64,000 nucleotides of DNA from Chroococcidiopsis sp. TS-821 (GCF_002939305.1 NZ_MVDI01000010.1:1-64000); one strand, 5' to 3'. Positions 20,119 through 29,998 are shown, counted from the stretch's first letter. Notes: a model not told the origin generated them from the letters alone. Numbers and translations: made by a program.

Positions 20119-20463
20119 TTAGACGTTTTTGCTGACTAATGTTGGTGATTCACTAGGGGGAACAAAGTTTTTAATTAAATTAGCAAGTTCTTGTAACTGA
20201 CTAATTGCTTCGGCACCCTCTAACTTCATTAGTTCCCGATCGTCGCGCATCTCGGTCCAGGTGATGCCATAATCGGACACGAGAAACCGAATTAAATGGT
20301 TATTTCCTAAGCTAACCATAAATGAGGCACTACTCATTTGTCCACCGCAGGTATAACATGATGCGGGATATCCACGTCGCTCTAACACGATTGCCAAAGC
20401 TTGTAGATTCATCACGAGATCCTGGACATATTGTCGGTGTTGTTCTGCTAGTCTGAGAAACAC
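20119..20463 (-). CDS. DUF1815 family protein
   Basis: This 114-residue small soluble protein belongs to a conserved cyanobacterial family (DUF1815). It opens FLRLAEQHRQYVQDLVMNLQ, has a CYTCG pair of cysteines near residue 38, and contains FLVSDYGITWTEMRDDRELM. No catalytic motif is evident, and the two close cysteines may bind a metal or be redox active (inference). The function is unknown. It follows recA convergently. Confidence 0.8.
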   Translation of the reverse strand: MFLRLAEQHRQYVQDLVMNLQALAIVLERRGYPASCYTCGGQMSSASFMVSLGNNHLIRFLVSDYGITWTEMRDDRELMKLEGAEAISQLQELANLIKNFVPPSESPTLVSKNV

Positions 20464-20702
20464 GGTTGTCCTCCAAACACCACACTTAATTGTAAACCTA
20501 TTTTTAGATTTTCTTTATATTTACCTAATTTGTAGAGATATTTACTCCTAAGGGCAATATTTCATCTAGATTTCAGATAAATATCCGATAAATCCAAGCT
20601 AACCGATCGCGCACTGATTGAGTGTATGCAAAAAGTCATATTTGATATATGTAGCTCTAGACGGACACTGTCGTCATGAGTTTCCAGGATTTGCAGCGGC
20701 TA

Positions 20703-20740
20703 GAAATAAAGAAAGCGTTAGGCTGCATTTGCCTGACGCT
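20703..20740 (-). terminator. Rho-independent terminator of the DUF2839 gene
   Basis: AGCGTTAGGC pairs with GCCTGACGCT around a 7-nt loop (20714-20740). On the minus strand it is followed by TTTCTTTATTTC. It lies about 60 bp after the stop of the gene at 20799-21011. Confidence 0.75.
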
Positions 20741-20798
20741 CAATTGTTATCAGAATGTAAATTTTTATGACTTTAATGAAAAAATTATTGATTTGCTA

Positions 20799-21011
20799 TT
20801 AAGTTACTTGCCACCAGCCAAAGGCGGGACCAATAAACCGAACGGTGACCCACCAAATGACAAGAAAGCCAATGCCAAGCCAAGCACCGCGATTGCTCCA
20901 TTTGGAAAATTGTTGGGCTTGGCTTTTGGTAATAGGAAGCCATGGCAGGATTTGAGCTTCTTTACCGTAGTTTTCGCCTAATGCTGCTTTACGACGCTTT
21001 GCTTCGCCCAT
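20799..21011 (-). CDS. DUF2839 small membrane protein
   Basis: This 70-residue protein starts MGEAKRRKAALGENYG, has an ILPWLPITKSQAQQF segment and one TM helix (AWLGIGFLVIWWVTVRFIGP), and ends FGWWQVT. It is a conserved cyanobacterial family (DUF2839) of unknown function, with a basic cytoplasmic N-terminus before a single membrane span. Confidence 0.85.
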   Translation of the reverse strand: MGEAKRRKAALGENYGKEAQILPWLPITKSQAQQFSKWSNRGAWLGIGFLVIWWVTVRFIGPAFGWWQVT

Positions 21012-21225
21012 AGTCTTGTTCCATGCTGTGCTTTGATAATAGCGCTCTCACTGATGTCACAGCAAGGGGTAGAGGAGTTATACAGTTTGCTTGAAAGTTT
21101 TTCCAAATAGACCGCAGGGGAGCAAAGGAAGCTTCATAATTCAAAACTCATCGCGCTGCGCAAACAATTCAAAATTCATTCACTAGCTACTAATTACCTA
21201 CCTCTCGCTTCTCACTTTCAGTTTC

Positions 21226-22806
21226 TCAATTAGCTGGAGTTAGAAGACTAGAATCTAGATAATCGATTCTTGCCATCGGGCTGAGTGCGGCGAGAACTTG
21301 AGAGCCATAACTCCGGTGTAAAACTCGGCTATCCAGTAAAGCAACAACACCATGACGCTCGCGGACAGGAGCGATCGCGCGGGATAACTCATTTAGAGCA
21401 GCTGGCAAGAGATACAGTCGAAACCAATCTTGATGCTTGCGCTTGTAGTATGCGACTCGACCTGCGACTAAGGGGTTTTCTAAAGAAGGTAGAGGTAACG
21501 TAGCAACGATTAACAGTTGTGGAGTTGGTAGTTCACCCAAATGCTGTCGCCAAAATTCCCAACCAGCGATCAAGATACCGCGTTGATCTAAAGAAGTTGT
21601 TTTTTCTACTTGTACCCTAGAGCCAAATTCTGCAGCTAAGGCAGCGCCGACCTGTGCTTTGAGCGGTACATCACCTACCAAAATGACGGTTAATCCAGGC
21701 GACGCCGTAGTTAGGCTCAGCAGTGAATGAACTTTTTCGATGAAGGCGGTTTGAAATTCTGGCGTATTTGGTAGCGGTAAGCGATCGGGTAGATAAAGTT
21801 GAATCAGATTTTCGCGGCGATCGTCAGAAAACTTGAGACAAGTTAACTCGCCTAAACCCAAGTTTTTTCGATAAATTGGTGCTTCAGTTTCCTGATCCAA
21901 AGCACTACCCACTAAAACGACGGGCTGTCTAGACCAAATTGGTGCAAGCGTAGAAGCAACTTCGACAGGAGAAGAGTGCAAGGAGAATGAACCTTGAGAA
22001 CGCGCAACTGTTGCCCAAAGCAGTTGATTATCGCTGGAACAAAGCTGCCAAAACTTACGCCAAGCATGCGGGACACCGAGCTTGCGCGTTGACATAGATG
22101 GCTCTGAGTCATGATTGTCAGTGCGTTGTGGCGCTGTACTTTGGCGACTTATCGCTAAGGTTTGGTCAAGACTATAAAGAATGTCCTGTTCTTGTTGCGA
22201 GCTTAAATAGCATTCGTAAGGATTGACAGGATGTTGAAAAATCGCTTTTGTTAGTTGAACTCGTGCATCCCGAATAGCTTCTACGTGCTTGGGAAAAGCA
22301 AGCATCAATTCATCCCAATCACTCGGTTGAATCGTTGCAGTGAGTTGCGTGCGAGTCCAAGCTTCGAGGTCATCAACACCATCAAGAATTGTTGGTATAT
22401 TGCTAGGGAATCCTTTTCCTGCTAGCTGTGCTTCTAACCACGATGCTGGAGAAGTCAGCAGTAATCCCTGAAAATCATCGTCAGCCCAAGAATTACTTGT
22501 GAGAATTTGTTTCTCAGTTTGCAACCACTGTTGTAGTGGAGGAATTTCAACTCGTAGCAATCGCTGCTGTACTTCCTCAGGGGCAACTATAATCACAGCC
22601 TCTTGCCACATCAGTGCAGGAGCAAGATAACTCAGGCGATAGCGCCCTTGATAGCCACTACCAGCGCCGACTTGAATTAAAGCACTACGCTTGAGTCGCA
22701 ATCCGCGTGCTACCAGCCGTGCCATTGTCAGATGATGGTGCCAGGAAGCTTCGCCTTGCGATCGCAAGAAGTTATGCAGTGAGTAATGGACTTCTGCTTC
22801 AATCAC
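21226..22806 (-). CDS. DinG/XPD-like helicase homologue with degenerate ATPase motifs
   Basis: This 526-residue protein has the two-lobe layout of a DinG-type superfamily 2 helicase. The N-terminal lobe has ALIQVGAGSGYQGRYRLSYL where Walker A (GxGKT) should be, and no DEAH box; the nearest acidic segment is ILDGVDDLEAW. The C-terminal lobe is recognisable from VVLVGSALDQ through ILIAGWEFWRQHL and IVATLPLPSLENPLVAGRVAYY to ELSRAIAPVRERHGVVALLDSR, where the motif VI arginine region is also altered. It probably does not hydrolyse ATP and may be a DNA-binding or structural paralogue (inference). It stands as a single gene. Confidence 0.72.
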   Translation of the reverse strand: MIEAEVHYSLHNFLRSQGEASWHHHLTMARLVARGLRLKRSALIQVGAGSGYQGRYRLSYLAPALMWQEAVIIVAPEEVQQRLLRVEIPPLQQWLQTEKQILTSNSWADDDFQGLLLTSPASWLEAQLAGKGFPSNIPTILDGVDDLEAWTRTQLTATIQPSDWDELMLAFPKHVEAIRDARVQLTKAIFQHPVNPYECYLSSQQEQDILYSLDQTLAISRQSTAPQRTDNHDSEPSMSTRKLGVPHAWRKFWQLCSSDNQLLWATVARSQGSFSLHSSPVEVASTLAPIWSRQPVVLVGSALDQETEAPIYRKNLGLGELTCLKFSDDRRENLIQLYLPDRLPLPNTPEFQTAFIEKVHSLLSLTTASPGLTVILVGDVPLKAQVGAALAAEFGSRVQVEKTTSLDQRGILIAGWEFWRQHLGELPTPQLLIVATLPLPSLENPLVAGRVAYYKRKHQDWFRLYLLPAALNELSRAIAPVRERHGVVALLDSRVLHRSYGSQVLAALSPMARIDYLDSSLLTPAN

Positions 22807-23060
22807 GTAGTTTTACTCGTACTATCAACTTGGTTTGCTCGCGCCTGTTTTATTATGAATGCAAATACAAGGCAGCTGAAAGTGGAATTGTCCCATCGAT
22901 GATACACAACCGCTTCTTTGACTACTGTTGTATCTCAGGGAAGCTTTATGCAGTGTAGCTAAATTTCAGGCGATCGCGCCTTTCTCAAATTAATTATGTG
23001 TAAGACTAATCTACATTGTAAAAGCCTCCAGGACAGGTCAGACGCCTGCCCTTAACTCAA

Positions 23061-24401
23061 CTATCTACGCTCTACAACCACTTTAACTCCGTACTCTGGT
23101 CGCAGCGTAATCGAGGGCTGCGGCACAATCGGAAAATCGGGGACAAGATTGAGGCGAAACTTTTGCGCGATCGCTGCGAGTAACAAAATAGCTTCCATGA
23201 GTGCAAAACCTTTGCCAATACAAACGCGCGGTCCATCTCCAAAAGGAATGTAAACGCCTCTGGGTAACTGTTTTTCTAAATCGTCCGCCCAGCGTTCGGG
23301 TTTGAAAGTCTCCGGATCTTCAAAGTAGCGAGGATCGCGATGCATGACCCACTGGCTAATCATAATTGTGCAACCCTTCGGTACGCTATAGTCACCGACT
23401 TGACAATCTACCGCAGCTTCTCTGCCAAAAATGGCAACTGGTGGGTAAAGTCGCATCGATTCTTTGACAACCATATCGGTATATCGCAACTGCGGCATAT
23501 CGGCGACAGTCGGAGAACGTCCATCAAGTACTTGTTGTAACTCGGCTTCGAGTTTAGCTAGCACTTCGGGGTGTTGAGCAAGTAACATCCACGTCCAAGT
23601 CAAAGCATTTGCCGTAGTTTCATGTCCTGCAAGCATCAAAGTTGCCACTTCATCGCGTAACTGGCGATCGCTCATTCCTGTCCCATCGTCTTCATCGCGC
23701 GCCTGCATCAGCATCGAGAGTAGATCTCCAGGATCCTCGCCACTGGCACGTCGCTGCTGGATAATGCTATAAATTGTGGCATCCATTTGACTAATCGCGT
23801 TGCGATAGCGAATATTTTCTGGTCGCGGAAACCATTCCCAAATCAAGAAATTTTGCTTGCGCTTACTCTCGAACCAATCCATTGCCACATCAAGCGCGTT
23901 AGCCACAACTTGCGCATTTCCTTCATCAATGTCCTCGTTAAATAGACACTTCATCACAATATTTAGGGTAAGCCGCATCATGTCAGCGTGAATATTGCGC
24001 GTTTCTCCGTTTTGCCAAGTTGCGAGCATTCGTTCAGCATAATCAACCATTACTGTGGCATAACTCGCAATTCGCTTTTGGTGAAACACCGGTTGAGCAA
24101 GACGGCGCTGGCGAAACCACGACTCGCCTTCGCTAGTTAATAGTCCTTCACCCAATAAAGTACGTAATGCCCGAAAACCACGACTTTTAATAAAAGAATC
24201 GCGGTCTTTGAGGACTTCCTCGATTAGATCTGGATGCGTAAGGAGACACGTTGGCGTTAATCCCAAGCGCATCGGCACTATATCGCCATACTCGCGCGCG
24301 CAATGCGTTAAAAATCCTAAAGGATCTTGGCTTAAATCCAGCAGATTGCCAATTAAAGCCTTGCCTTCTGGTCCTGGTAATTCAAAAATGTCTTGTTCCA
24401 T
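23061..24401 (-). CDS. Cytochrome P450
   Basis: This 446-residue soluble P450 has all signature motifs: the I-helix oxygen-binding AGHETTANALTW, the K-helix ESMRLYPP (ExxR), the PERW segment, and the heme-ligand loop FGDGPRVCIGKGFALME. It is a heme-thiolate monooxygenase; the substrate cannot be inferred, and no ferredoxin or reductase gene is adjacent. An AGGG ribosome site precedes the ATG at 24401. In cyanobacteria such P450s often act on fatty acids, alkanes or terpenoids. Confidence 0.95.
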   Translation of the reverse strand: MEQDIFELPGPEGKALIGNLLDLSQDPLGFLTHCAREYGDIVPMRLGLTPTCLLTHPDLIEEVLKDRDSFIKSRGFRALRTLLGEGLLTSEGESWFRQRRLAQPVFHQKRIASYATVMVDYAERMLATWQNGETRNIHADMMRLTLNIVMKCLFNEDIDEGNAQVVANALDVAMDWFESKRKQNFLIWEWFPRPENIRYRNAISQMDATIYSIIQQRRASGEDPGDLLSMLMQARDEDDGTGMSDRQLRDEVATLMLAGHETTANALTWTWMLLAQHPEVLAKLEAELQQVLDGRSPTVADMPQLRYTDMVVKESMRLYPPVAIFGREAAVDCQVGDYSVPKGCTIMISQWVMHRDPRYFEDPETFKPERWADDLEKQLPRGVYIPFGDGPRVCIGKGFALMEAILLLAAIAQKFRLNLVPDFPIVPQPSITLRPEYGVKVVVERR

Positions 24402-24725
24402 GATGACCCTGATGATTGATAATGCGATGCAACCTCTATAACTAGTTTATTGAGACGCACAGAATCAGCCTTTGGTTACAGTCAAAATCTTTGAACGCCA
24501 AGAAGTGCGATCGCAAGGGCGTCGTGTCTGCCAGTAAAATTAGAGAGATACCTGAAAGCAGAATGATTAGCCGCAAGATAGTAGTGTACTAGAGGCGATT
24601 CTCATACAGCTACTAAGTTGAAGTGTTTAGACTGCTACAGGAATTACAGTACAAGTTTATAAGTTTATAATCGAAGGCATTGCCAGTATGTATAGTTTTT
24701 CCGTGGCGCCTAACTAGTAATTACC
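24402..24725. other. Divergent promoter region between P450 and lysS
   Basis: 324 bp holding both promoters. It contains a direct repeat AAGTTTATAAGTTTATAAT near 24653-24671. No gene or clear operator was recognised. Confidence 0.35.
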
Positions 24726-26456
24726 ATGTCTGCCGATCAGCCTTCCAATCCTCAAAGTACCTCAAGTTTAGAAGAAATCCGTGCTGCGCGTTTAGAAAAA
24801 GTTGCTCAACTCAAGCAACTAGGAATGAATCCTTATGCTTATCGCTGGGAAGTCACGCATCATGCTGCACAACTGCAAGAAAAATTTGCTGATTTACCTA
24901 GCGGGGAAGAAGTTGATGTAGAAGTTGCGATCGCCGGTCGCATTCTCGCGCGTCGCGTCTTTGGGAAACTTGCTTTTTTTAGCTTGCAAGATGAAACTGG
25001 CACAATTCAACTATATCTGGATAAAAAAAGAATCCAGCAAGGCATGGCAAGTACCGATCCTGATGCTTTTAATCACTTGAAGCAGCTAACGGATGTGGGA
25101 GACATTCTAGGAGCTAAAGGTACGATTAAGAAGACGGAAAAAGGTGAGTTATCTGTCAACGTCAGCGAATACGCAATTCTGACAAAGTCTTTATTACCCT
25201 TACCAGATAAATGGCACGGTCTTACGGATACGGAAAAGCGCTATCGTCAGCGGTATGTGGATTTAATTGTTAATCCAGAAGTTCAGCAAACATTTCGGCG
25301 GCGCGCGCAAATTACTGCAGGAATTCGTCGCTATCTAGAATCAAAAGGCTTCATTGAAATAGAAACTCCTGTCCTACAACCAGAGGCGGGTGGTGCGGAT
25401 GCGCGTCCGTTTATCACCTACCACAATGCGCTGGACATGGAGTTGTATTTGCGAATTGCGACAGAACTACACCTCAAGCGAATGATCGTTGGTGGGTTTG
25501 AAAAAGTCTTTGAATTAGGGCGCATTTTTCGCAATGAAGGCGTCTCGACACGCCATAACCCAGAATTTACCTCGGTAGAAGTTTACCAAGCTTATGGTGA
25601 CTACCATGATATGATGGCACTGACGGAGGATTTGATTGCGACCGTAGCGCAAGAGGTTTTGGGTACGCTGCAAATTACATATCAAGGTGAGGCGATTGAT
25701 TTAACTCCTCCTTGGCGGCGCGTGACGATGCACGATTTAGTCAAGGAAGTAACAGGAATCGATTTCGCGACATTTTCTACGCTAGAAGAAGCAAAAACAG
25801 CAGCAACAAGCGCAGGAATTGATGTTAAAGAGTGTGATTCGATTGGCAAAGTTCTCAACGAAGCGTTTGAACAAAAAGTCGAATCGCAGCTGGTTCAACC
25901 AACATACGTTCTCGACTATCCTATAGAAATTTCACCTTTGGCAAAGCCGCATCGTTCTAAGCCTGGTTTGGTAGAGCGATTTGAATTGTTTGTTGTCGGT
26001 AGAGAAACCGCTAACGGTTTTTCAGAGTTAACCGACCCGATCGACCAACGTCAGCGCCTCGAAGCCCAAGCAGCGCGCAAAGCAGCTGGAGATCTAGAAG
26101 CACAGGGCGTCGATGAAGATTTTATCACCGCTTTAGAATACGGAATGCCGCCCACTGTGGGTTTAGGTATCGGAATTGACCGCTTGGTGATGCTGTTGAC
26201 AGATTGTGCGAGTATTCGCGATGCGATCGCTTTTCCGCTGCTCAAATCGGCTAGCAGCTTGATCAAAAAATACAATTACGATCCCGCTCGGAAACTTCTC
26301 CAAATTGAATTCAAAAACGGCAGCATTTACAACTACCACGACGTTCCTGCTGATATTGCCCAAGGGTTAGAGCAGGAAACTTCTCAAGGTCAATACTTTA
26401 ACGAATACATTCGCGGTAAATTTGCCTACGACCAAGTAAGGTTGAAAACTGAGTGA
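24726..26456 (+). CDS. lysS: Lysyl-tRNA synthetase (class II) with C-terminal KTSC domain
   Basis: The 576-residue enzyme charges tRNA-Lys. An N-terminal helix and OB anticodon-binding fold cover about 60-165. Class II motif 1 is near [20 protein letters not shown], motif 2 is RIFRNEG...HNPEFTSVE, and motif 3 is [14 protein letters not shown] normal LysRS would end shortly after [10 protein letters not shown]. Here about 69 more residues (508-576) form a KTSC domain, with [20 protein letters not shown] and [18 protein letters not shown] was named for this position, but stand-alone copies occur too. The domain may bind RNA or DNA; its role is unknown. Confidence 0.95.
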   Translation: MSADQPSNPQSTSSLEEIRAARLEKVAQLKQLGMNPYAYRWEVTHHAAQLQEKFADLPSGEEVDVEVAIAGRILARRVFGKLAFFSLQDETGTIQLYLDKKRIQQGMASTDPDAFNHLKQLTDVGDILGAKGTIKKTEKGELSVNVSEYAILTKSLLPLPDKWHGLTDTEKRYRQRYVDLIVNPEVQQTFRRRAQITAGIRRYLESKGFIEIETPVLQPEAGGADARPFITYHNALDMELYLRIATELHLKRMIVGGFEKVFELGRIFRNEGVSTRHNPEFTSVEVYQAYGDYHDMMALTEDLIATVAQEVLGTLQITYQGEAIDLTPPWRRVTMHDLVKEVTGIDFATFSTLEEAKTAATSAGIDVKECDSIGKVLNEAFEQKVESQLVQPTYVLDYPIEISPLAKPHRSKPGLVERFELFVVGRETANGFSELTDPIDQRQRLEAQAARKAAGDLEAQGVDEDFITALEYGMPPTVGLGIGIDRLVMLLTDCASIRDAIAFPLLKSASSLIKKYNYDPARKLLQIEFKNGSIYNYHDVPADIAQGLEQETSQGQYFNEYIRGKFAYDQVRLKTE

Positions 26457-26484
26457 TAGCAGGGATCAAAGGATAGGGACTCGA

Positions 26485-26652
26485 ATGATTGAAGAGCTTA
26501 AAAAGTGTTGTATGGAAGATCAGGTTAGCCGCATTTGGGTTGGAACATCTTTGGATAATGAAGCTGCAAAGAGGATTTTTGAGGTAACAGGTGCGCGGAA
26601 AGTCGGAGAGACATATCTTGAATACATCTACTATCTTGACGAGGGTGCCTAA
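26485..26652 (+). pseudogene. GNAT acetyltransferase C-terminal remnant
   Basis: A 55-residue open frame (MIEELKKCCMEDQ, then IWVGTSLDNEAAKRIFE and GARKVGETYLEYIYYL) matches only the last third of a GNAT N-acetyltransferase. That part covers the acetyl-CoA-binding helix, with NxAAxxxFExxGA, and the final strand. The catalytic core with the pyrophosphate loop is missing, so it is probably a truncated gene. It lies 28 bp after lysS. It could be translated from the ATG at 26485 but would not fold as an acetyltransferase. Confidence 0.65.
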
Positions 26653-26837
26653 GGCAAAAGAAGTTCTTTAGAACTCTTGCCTAAGTCGAAAACTTATGAA
26701 TGTCATTCCCAGCCGCAACGCTATCGCTCAAGGGCACGCTCCATGTAATGTAGCGCAGAATCTTGCGAGATTCGCTCTACTCAACATGACAGTTTAAGAC
26801 TTGTGCAAGAAGTCTATTGAAATTGCAGCAATACAGA

Positions 26838-26895
26838 CAGTATTAGTCCACGCAGGTGGACTTTGTGTATTTAGCCGCGACTTCAGTCGCTAGGC
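26838..26895. repeat. Dispersed cyanobacterial palindromic repeat
   Basis: Two adjacent hairpins: GTCCAC-GCAG-GTGGAC (26846-26861), then GCGACTTCAGTCGC (26877-26890), joined by CTTTGTGTATTTAGCC. This arrangement (GTCCACGCAGGTGGACTTTGT...AGCCGCGACTTCAGTCGC) is a familiar dispersed repeat in cyanobacterial genomes. It lies in a 260-bp gap between convergent genes. Confidence 0.65.
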
Positions 26896-26913
26896 GTTCT
26901 GTTGCACCAACCT

Positions 26914-27504
26914 TTAGTTAGAAACTTCAGCTAACTCAATCACGCGTCCTTCTAAATCTTTGACTAAGAAGTTTAATGGCTTTTGACTGAGAATTTTGTG
27001 CTTTAACCCACGGACTTCCACCCGCATCAAGATTTGTTCTAAACAGTCGCGGTCAAAGCAAACATGACGTTGCTGATTTTTTTTTCCCAGCCCCGCACCA
27101 GACACTACGTGCAACTGAGTGTTTTTCTTCAGTTGATACCACAGCCCATCGGGAGCATTCAAGGTGCGAGTCGTCCCAATTCCTGGACTAGCAGACATGT
27201 ATAAGGGGTCAATTCCTGCTGCACCGATAGTTTGCTCGTAATTGTAATAGTAGTGTAATGGCACATCAGCAGCTGGTAGGTCGAGTAGCCCTTCATACAA
27301 CTGTCGAGCAATTTCCATATCAGACACCATCACAGTATGTACTTTGGGCGCACTTGTCAGAAATAGCCACATCGCGCCTGCATATGCGGCTAGTAACATA
27401 ACCATAATTCCTTGCGTGGAAAACAAGGTGTCGAGTCCTGGAAAAAAAGCACCTACAGTTAAAGGCGAAAGAAGAAAAGACATAATACCAGAAACTAAAA
27501 ACAT
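26914..27504 (-). CDS. Glyoxalase-like domain membrane protein
   Basis: This 196-residue protein has two hydrophobic helices in the first 52 residues, then a VOC/glyoxalase-like domain. HTVMVSDMEIARQLYEGLLDLP is the first beta-alpha module, and RHVCFDRDCLEQILMRVEVRG with FLVKDLEGRVIELAEV the second. VOC proteins bind a metal through H/E residues; the H of HTVM and the E of VIELAEV are candidates. The reaction is unknown. Membrane anchoring suggests a peripheral role at the inner membrane. Confidence 0.75.
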   Translation of the reverse strand: MFLVSGIMSFLLSPLTVGAFFPGLDTLFSTQGIMVMLLAAYAGAMWLFLTSAPKVHTVMVSDMEIARQLYEGLLDLPAADVPLHYYYNYEQTIGAAGIDPLYMSASPGIGTTRTLNAPDGLWYQLKKNTQLHVVSGAGLGKKNQQRHVCFDRDCLEQILMRVEVRGLKHKILSQKPLNFLVKDLEGRVIELAEVSN

Positions 27505-27750
27505 TAATTTACAAGGGTTTAGGCGATAATTAGTATTAAAAACAGCAACTCGTATCTTGCTTGAGGGTGTAGTTGATTTACCTAGAGCAGTCCATCGTTG
27601 CTGAGTTAGATATTGTTACGTATACATTTCTAGTTTATCAATGACAAAAAGTCTAACTGTTGTCCTTCCGTTTATTATGATCTAAGCATTTATGCTGAAG
27701 CAATCAACTGAGCGCACTTGATAACGTTAACTTAGCACGAGACTTCTGCA

Positions 27751-27792
27751 GCAACAAAAACAACAAAGTGAGGAATCACTATCCTCACTTTT
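27751..27792 (-). terminator. Rho-independent terminator of the exported Pro-rich protein gene
   Basis: AAAGTGAGGA (27765-27774) pairs perfectly with TCCTCACTTT (27782-27791) over a 7-nt loop. On the minus strand it is followed by GTTGTTTTTGTTGC. It is positioned 39 bp after the stop of the gene at 27831-28532. Confidence 0.8.
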
Positions 27793-27830
27793 GGAAGTCT
27801 TTCGTTTGAAAGTGTGTATGAGAACGCTGA

Positions 27831-28532
27831 CTAATTCAATAAGACTGCACCATCGGGTTGCACCCTGATTGTTGTTCGATCCTCGCCTAAGTCAGTGGTT
27901 GCATCTAATGTCACTTCTAACAACCCCATTGAAGTTGCGCTTACAGCTGGTCTGAGTAATCCTCGGTCTTGTCGAGAAAAGGTTAATGATATAGGTGCAG
28001 ATAAATTGCGGAGTGTTACTTCCGACTTGCCTGCAAGACTTCGTTGTTCAGTATCGCCAATGACTTGATAGAATACAACTGCATTAGTTGCATTAGTGAG
28101 TCGAATGTTGACTCTGCCATCGACAGGCGTAACTCTGGCAATAGGCGCCTGTTGTTGTTCTGGTAATGGAGGCTGAATAACCGCTCCCGGTGCTGGGGCG
28201 GGACTGGGAGTAGTACCAGGTTCAGGGGTAGGTGTTGCATCAGTTCCAACCGGTGGGCAAGGAGAAGGCGGCGTTGTTCCTGGAGTTGTAGGTGATGCAG
28301 GTGTTGTTCCAGTTCCCGGCGCTACTGGACTTTGGGTGCGATTGTAAGGTGGTTCGTTAAAAATACTGGGTCTAGGGTTAAGAGATGGACTAGTAGGGGT
28401 AGGTTGCGCTTGGGATAATAGGTTTTCTTTAGGAGTAGCAAAGGCTGCACTTCCAGATGTGATTGGAACTATCAGAATTGTACTAATAACAGCAAAAAGT
28501 TGGGCTTTACTATGTCGAGGATCGTTAAACAT
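27831..28532 (-). CDS. Exported Pro/Thr-rich hypothetical protein
   Basis: This 233-residue protein has an N-terminal signal peptide (hydrophobic core about 12-30, likely cut after AFA). A long Pro/Thr/Ser/Gly linker covers about 40-125, and a compact C-terminal domain of about 100 residues shows beta-strand character (ARVTPVDGRVNIRLTNATNA, then VTLDATTDLGEDRTTIRVQP). No family is recognised. The layout suggests a periplasmic or surface protein with a flexible stalk. Confidence 0.7.
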   Translation of the reverse strand: MFNDPRHSKAQLFAVISTILIVPITSGSAAFATPKENLLSQAQPTPTSPSLNPRPSIFNEPPYNRTQSPVAPGTGTTPASPTTPGTTPPSPCPPVGTDATPTPEPGTTPSPAPAPGAVIQPPLPEQQQAPIARVTPVDGRVNIRLTNATNAVVFYQVIGDTEQRSLAGKSEVTLRNLSAPISLTFSRQDRGLLRPAVSATSMGLLEVTLDATTDLGEDRTTIRVQPDGAVLLN

Positions 28533-28645
28533 TTTTACCTCTTAGGCAAACATTCATCCTAATTTCATTAAATGAACTTAATTTAAAAATTGTTCTTTTA
28601 ATCAAAAGCTATTTTGCTGCAACTAAATTCTATCTTGAAGAAATT

Positions 28646-28684
28646 AAGTTACGAGTTAGATTTGGTTTGAATAACTCATAACTT
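28646..28684. repeat. Imperfect inverted repeat near DUF2267 gene end
   Basis: AAGTTACGAGTTA (28646-28658) and TAACTCATAACTT (28672-28684) are complementary at 12 of 13 positions across a 13-nt loop. It lies just downstream of the gene at 28713-29600 and may terminate it, although no U-run follows on that strand. Confidence 0.4.
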
Positions 28685-28712
28685 AACTAAATCTGAAGAG
28701 TGGAATTTGCGA

Positions 28713-29600
28713 TTAAGCTTCTTCCCAGAGTTGACGAACTTTACCAGGCAAATATTCAGCGATTTCTTTAATTCGTTCTTCAGACAATTCGTCTTTGGTT
28801 GCAGAAAAGACAGCCGAAACAACTTGTTCGCGGTCTATATCGTAACCTGTTGCGGCCATTGGCGATTCATTTTTGACACGGAACAAAAAGCGATCGTCAT
28901 CAATATTAAATAATCCAGGACCACCATGTTTTTTGAAAGGTGGACGAACTCTACTCAAAAAGCCAACAATTGGATTGGTATCTTTCCAAAGGTCTGCAAT
29001 TTCCATTTGTAAAGCTTTATCTTCGGTTGGTAGTGCTTCTTCGTGTAGTTCGCTTTCTACACGCTCGATCGCATCCGTTGGCATCAAGTCACGCATTACA
29101 CGATAGACAACTTCTACGACATCTCTCGTGTCAAAGATATCTTCTAGTCCACCTTTAATCATCACCTTTTCGAGGAAAGGCATATCTTTTGTTGCAATGG
29201 GGACTGATACCCCTTCTTTAAGCGATTTGGGCGGATTTTCTTTCATTTTTTGCAACATCCGCTTACCTTTGTCAGTAAGCTCTGCTGATTCAAAAGTAAT
29301 TAAATGAGGAAGCGGACCATCTTCTGCCCCAAAAGTATTAGCAACCCTAAAGTCAACTTCTTTAGAATCGACAACGCTGGGGACATCTTCTTGATTAGCA
29401 TAAGCATTGCCGGAAAATTCAGCTTTGATGTATTGCATCTGATTGAGATAATCAAGATGTCCTAATAGCTCAGCTCTTGTTATTTGTACTCCTGGAAAGA
29501 AATCGCTTTCCTCAAACTTAACTTCGTGCATTCCTTGACCACTATCGTTAATTTTATTGAGGATGATGTAGACAATATCTTCTCTAATTGGAATTGGCAT
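28713..29600 (-). CDS. DUF2267 domain protein
   Basis: This 295-residue soluble protein has an N-terminal half resembling a winged-helix-like module (VYIILNKINDSG...LLGHLDYLNQMQYIKAEF...LTDKGKRMLQKM). The C-terminal half is a DUF2267 domain: DTRDVVEVVYRVMRDLMP, ESELHEEALP, DLWKDTNPIVGFLSRVRPP and the final VSAVFSATKDELSEERIKEIAEYLP. Function is not established; in cyanobacteria DUF2267 proteins are often stress-associated. No operon partner is close. Confidence 0.78.
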   Translation of the reverse strand: MPIPIREDIVYIILNKINDSGQGMHEVKFEESDFFPGVQITRAELLGHLDYLNQMQYIKAEFSGNAYANQEDVPSVVDSKEVDFRVANTFGAEDGPLPHLITFESAELTDKGKRMLQKMKENPPKSLKEGVSVPIATKDMPFLEKVMIKGGLEDIFDTRDVVEVVYRVMRDLMPTDAIERVESELHEEALPTEDKALQMEIADLWKDTNPIVGFLSRVRPPFKKHGGPGLFNIDDDRFLFRVKNESPMAATGYDIDREQVVSAVFSATKDELSEERIKEIAEYLPGKVRQLWEEA

Positions 29601-29998
29601 TGCACTTTTCCTATTCTTTCTAAATTGTTAACATTAGTAGCACTACGAGTGCATTTAGTTAAGCTTCCAGCAGCTTTGAGAGTCCTTCTGACTAGGCTCA
29701 ATTGTGGCGGATACTACCTACAACTGATGTCAAATAATGTTAAAGAAGCAATTAGTTATGAGCGGTCAGCTTTTAGTTGAAAGAAGATGGATAAATCCGA
29801 AAGCTGAAAATTAAAGATACTATCCATGGATTCTTCAACGATAAATCGAGGAATGAATGTGATTCCGCCGATCGTTGACTAATCGCTAACCACTAGTAGC
29901 TAATTGCGCTTATGTCACTGTAAGTTATTAGGAATAATTACTACAGTGCATCTGCCACAGGAAGCATTTTGACAATTTTTTATTACTCGGTAGAAGGC
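29601..29998. other. 398-bp intergenic region with inverted repeat
   Basis: Between the histidine kinase 3' end and the DUF2267 start. CACTGTA (29916-29922) and TACAGTG (29942-29948) flank an AT-rich loop and may be a weak terminator for the kinase gene. Nothing else was recognised. Confidence 0.35.

Noticed and set aside
20676-20981. 101-codon plus-strand frame over the DUF2839 gene
   Set aside because: It overlaps the real minus-strand DUF2839 gene and its terminator, and has no domain.
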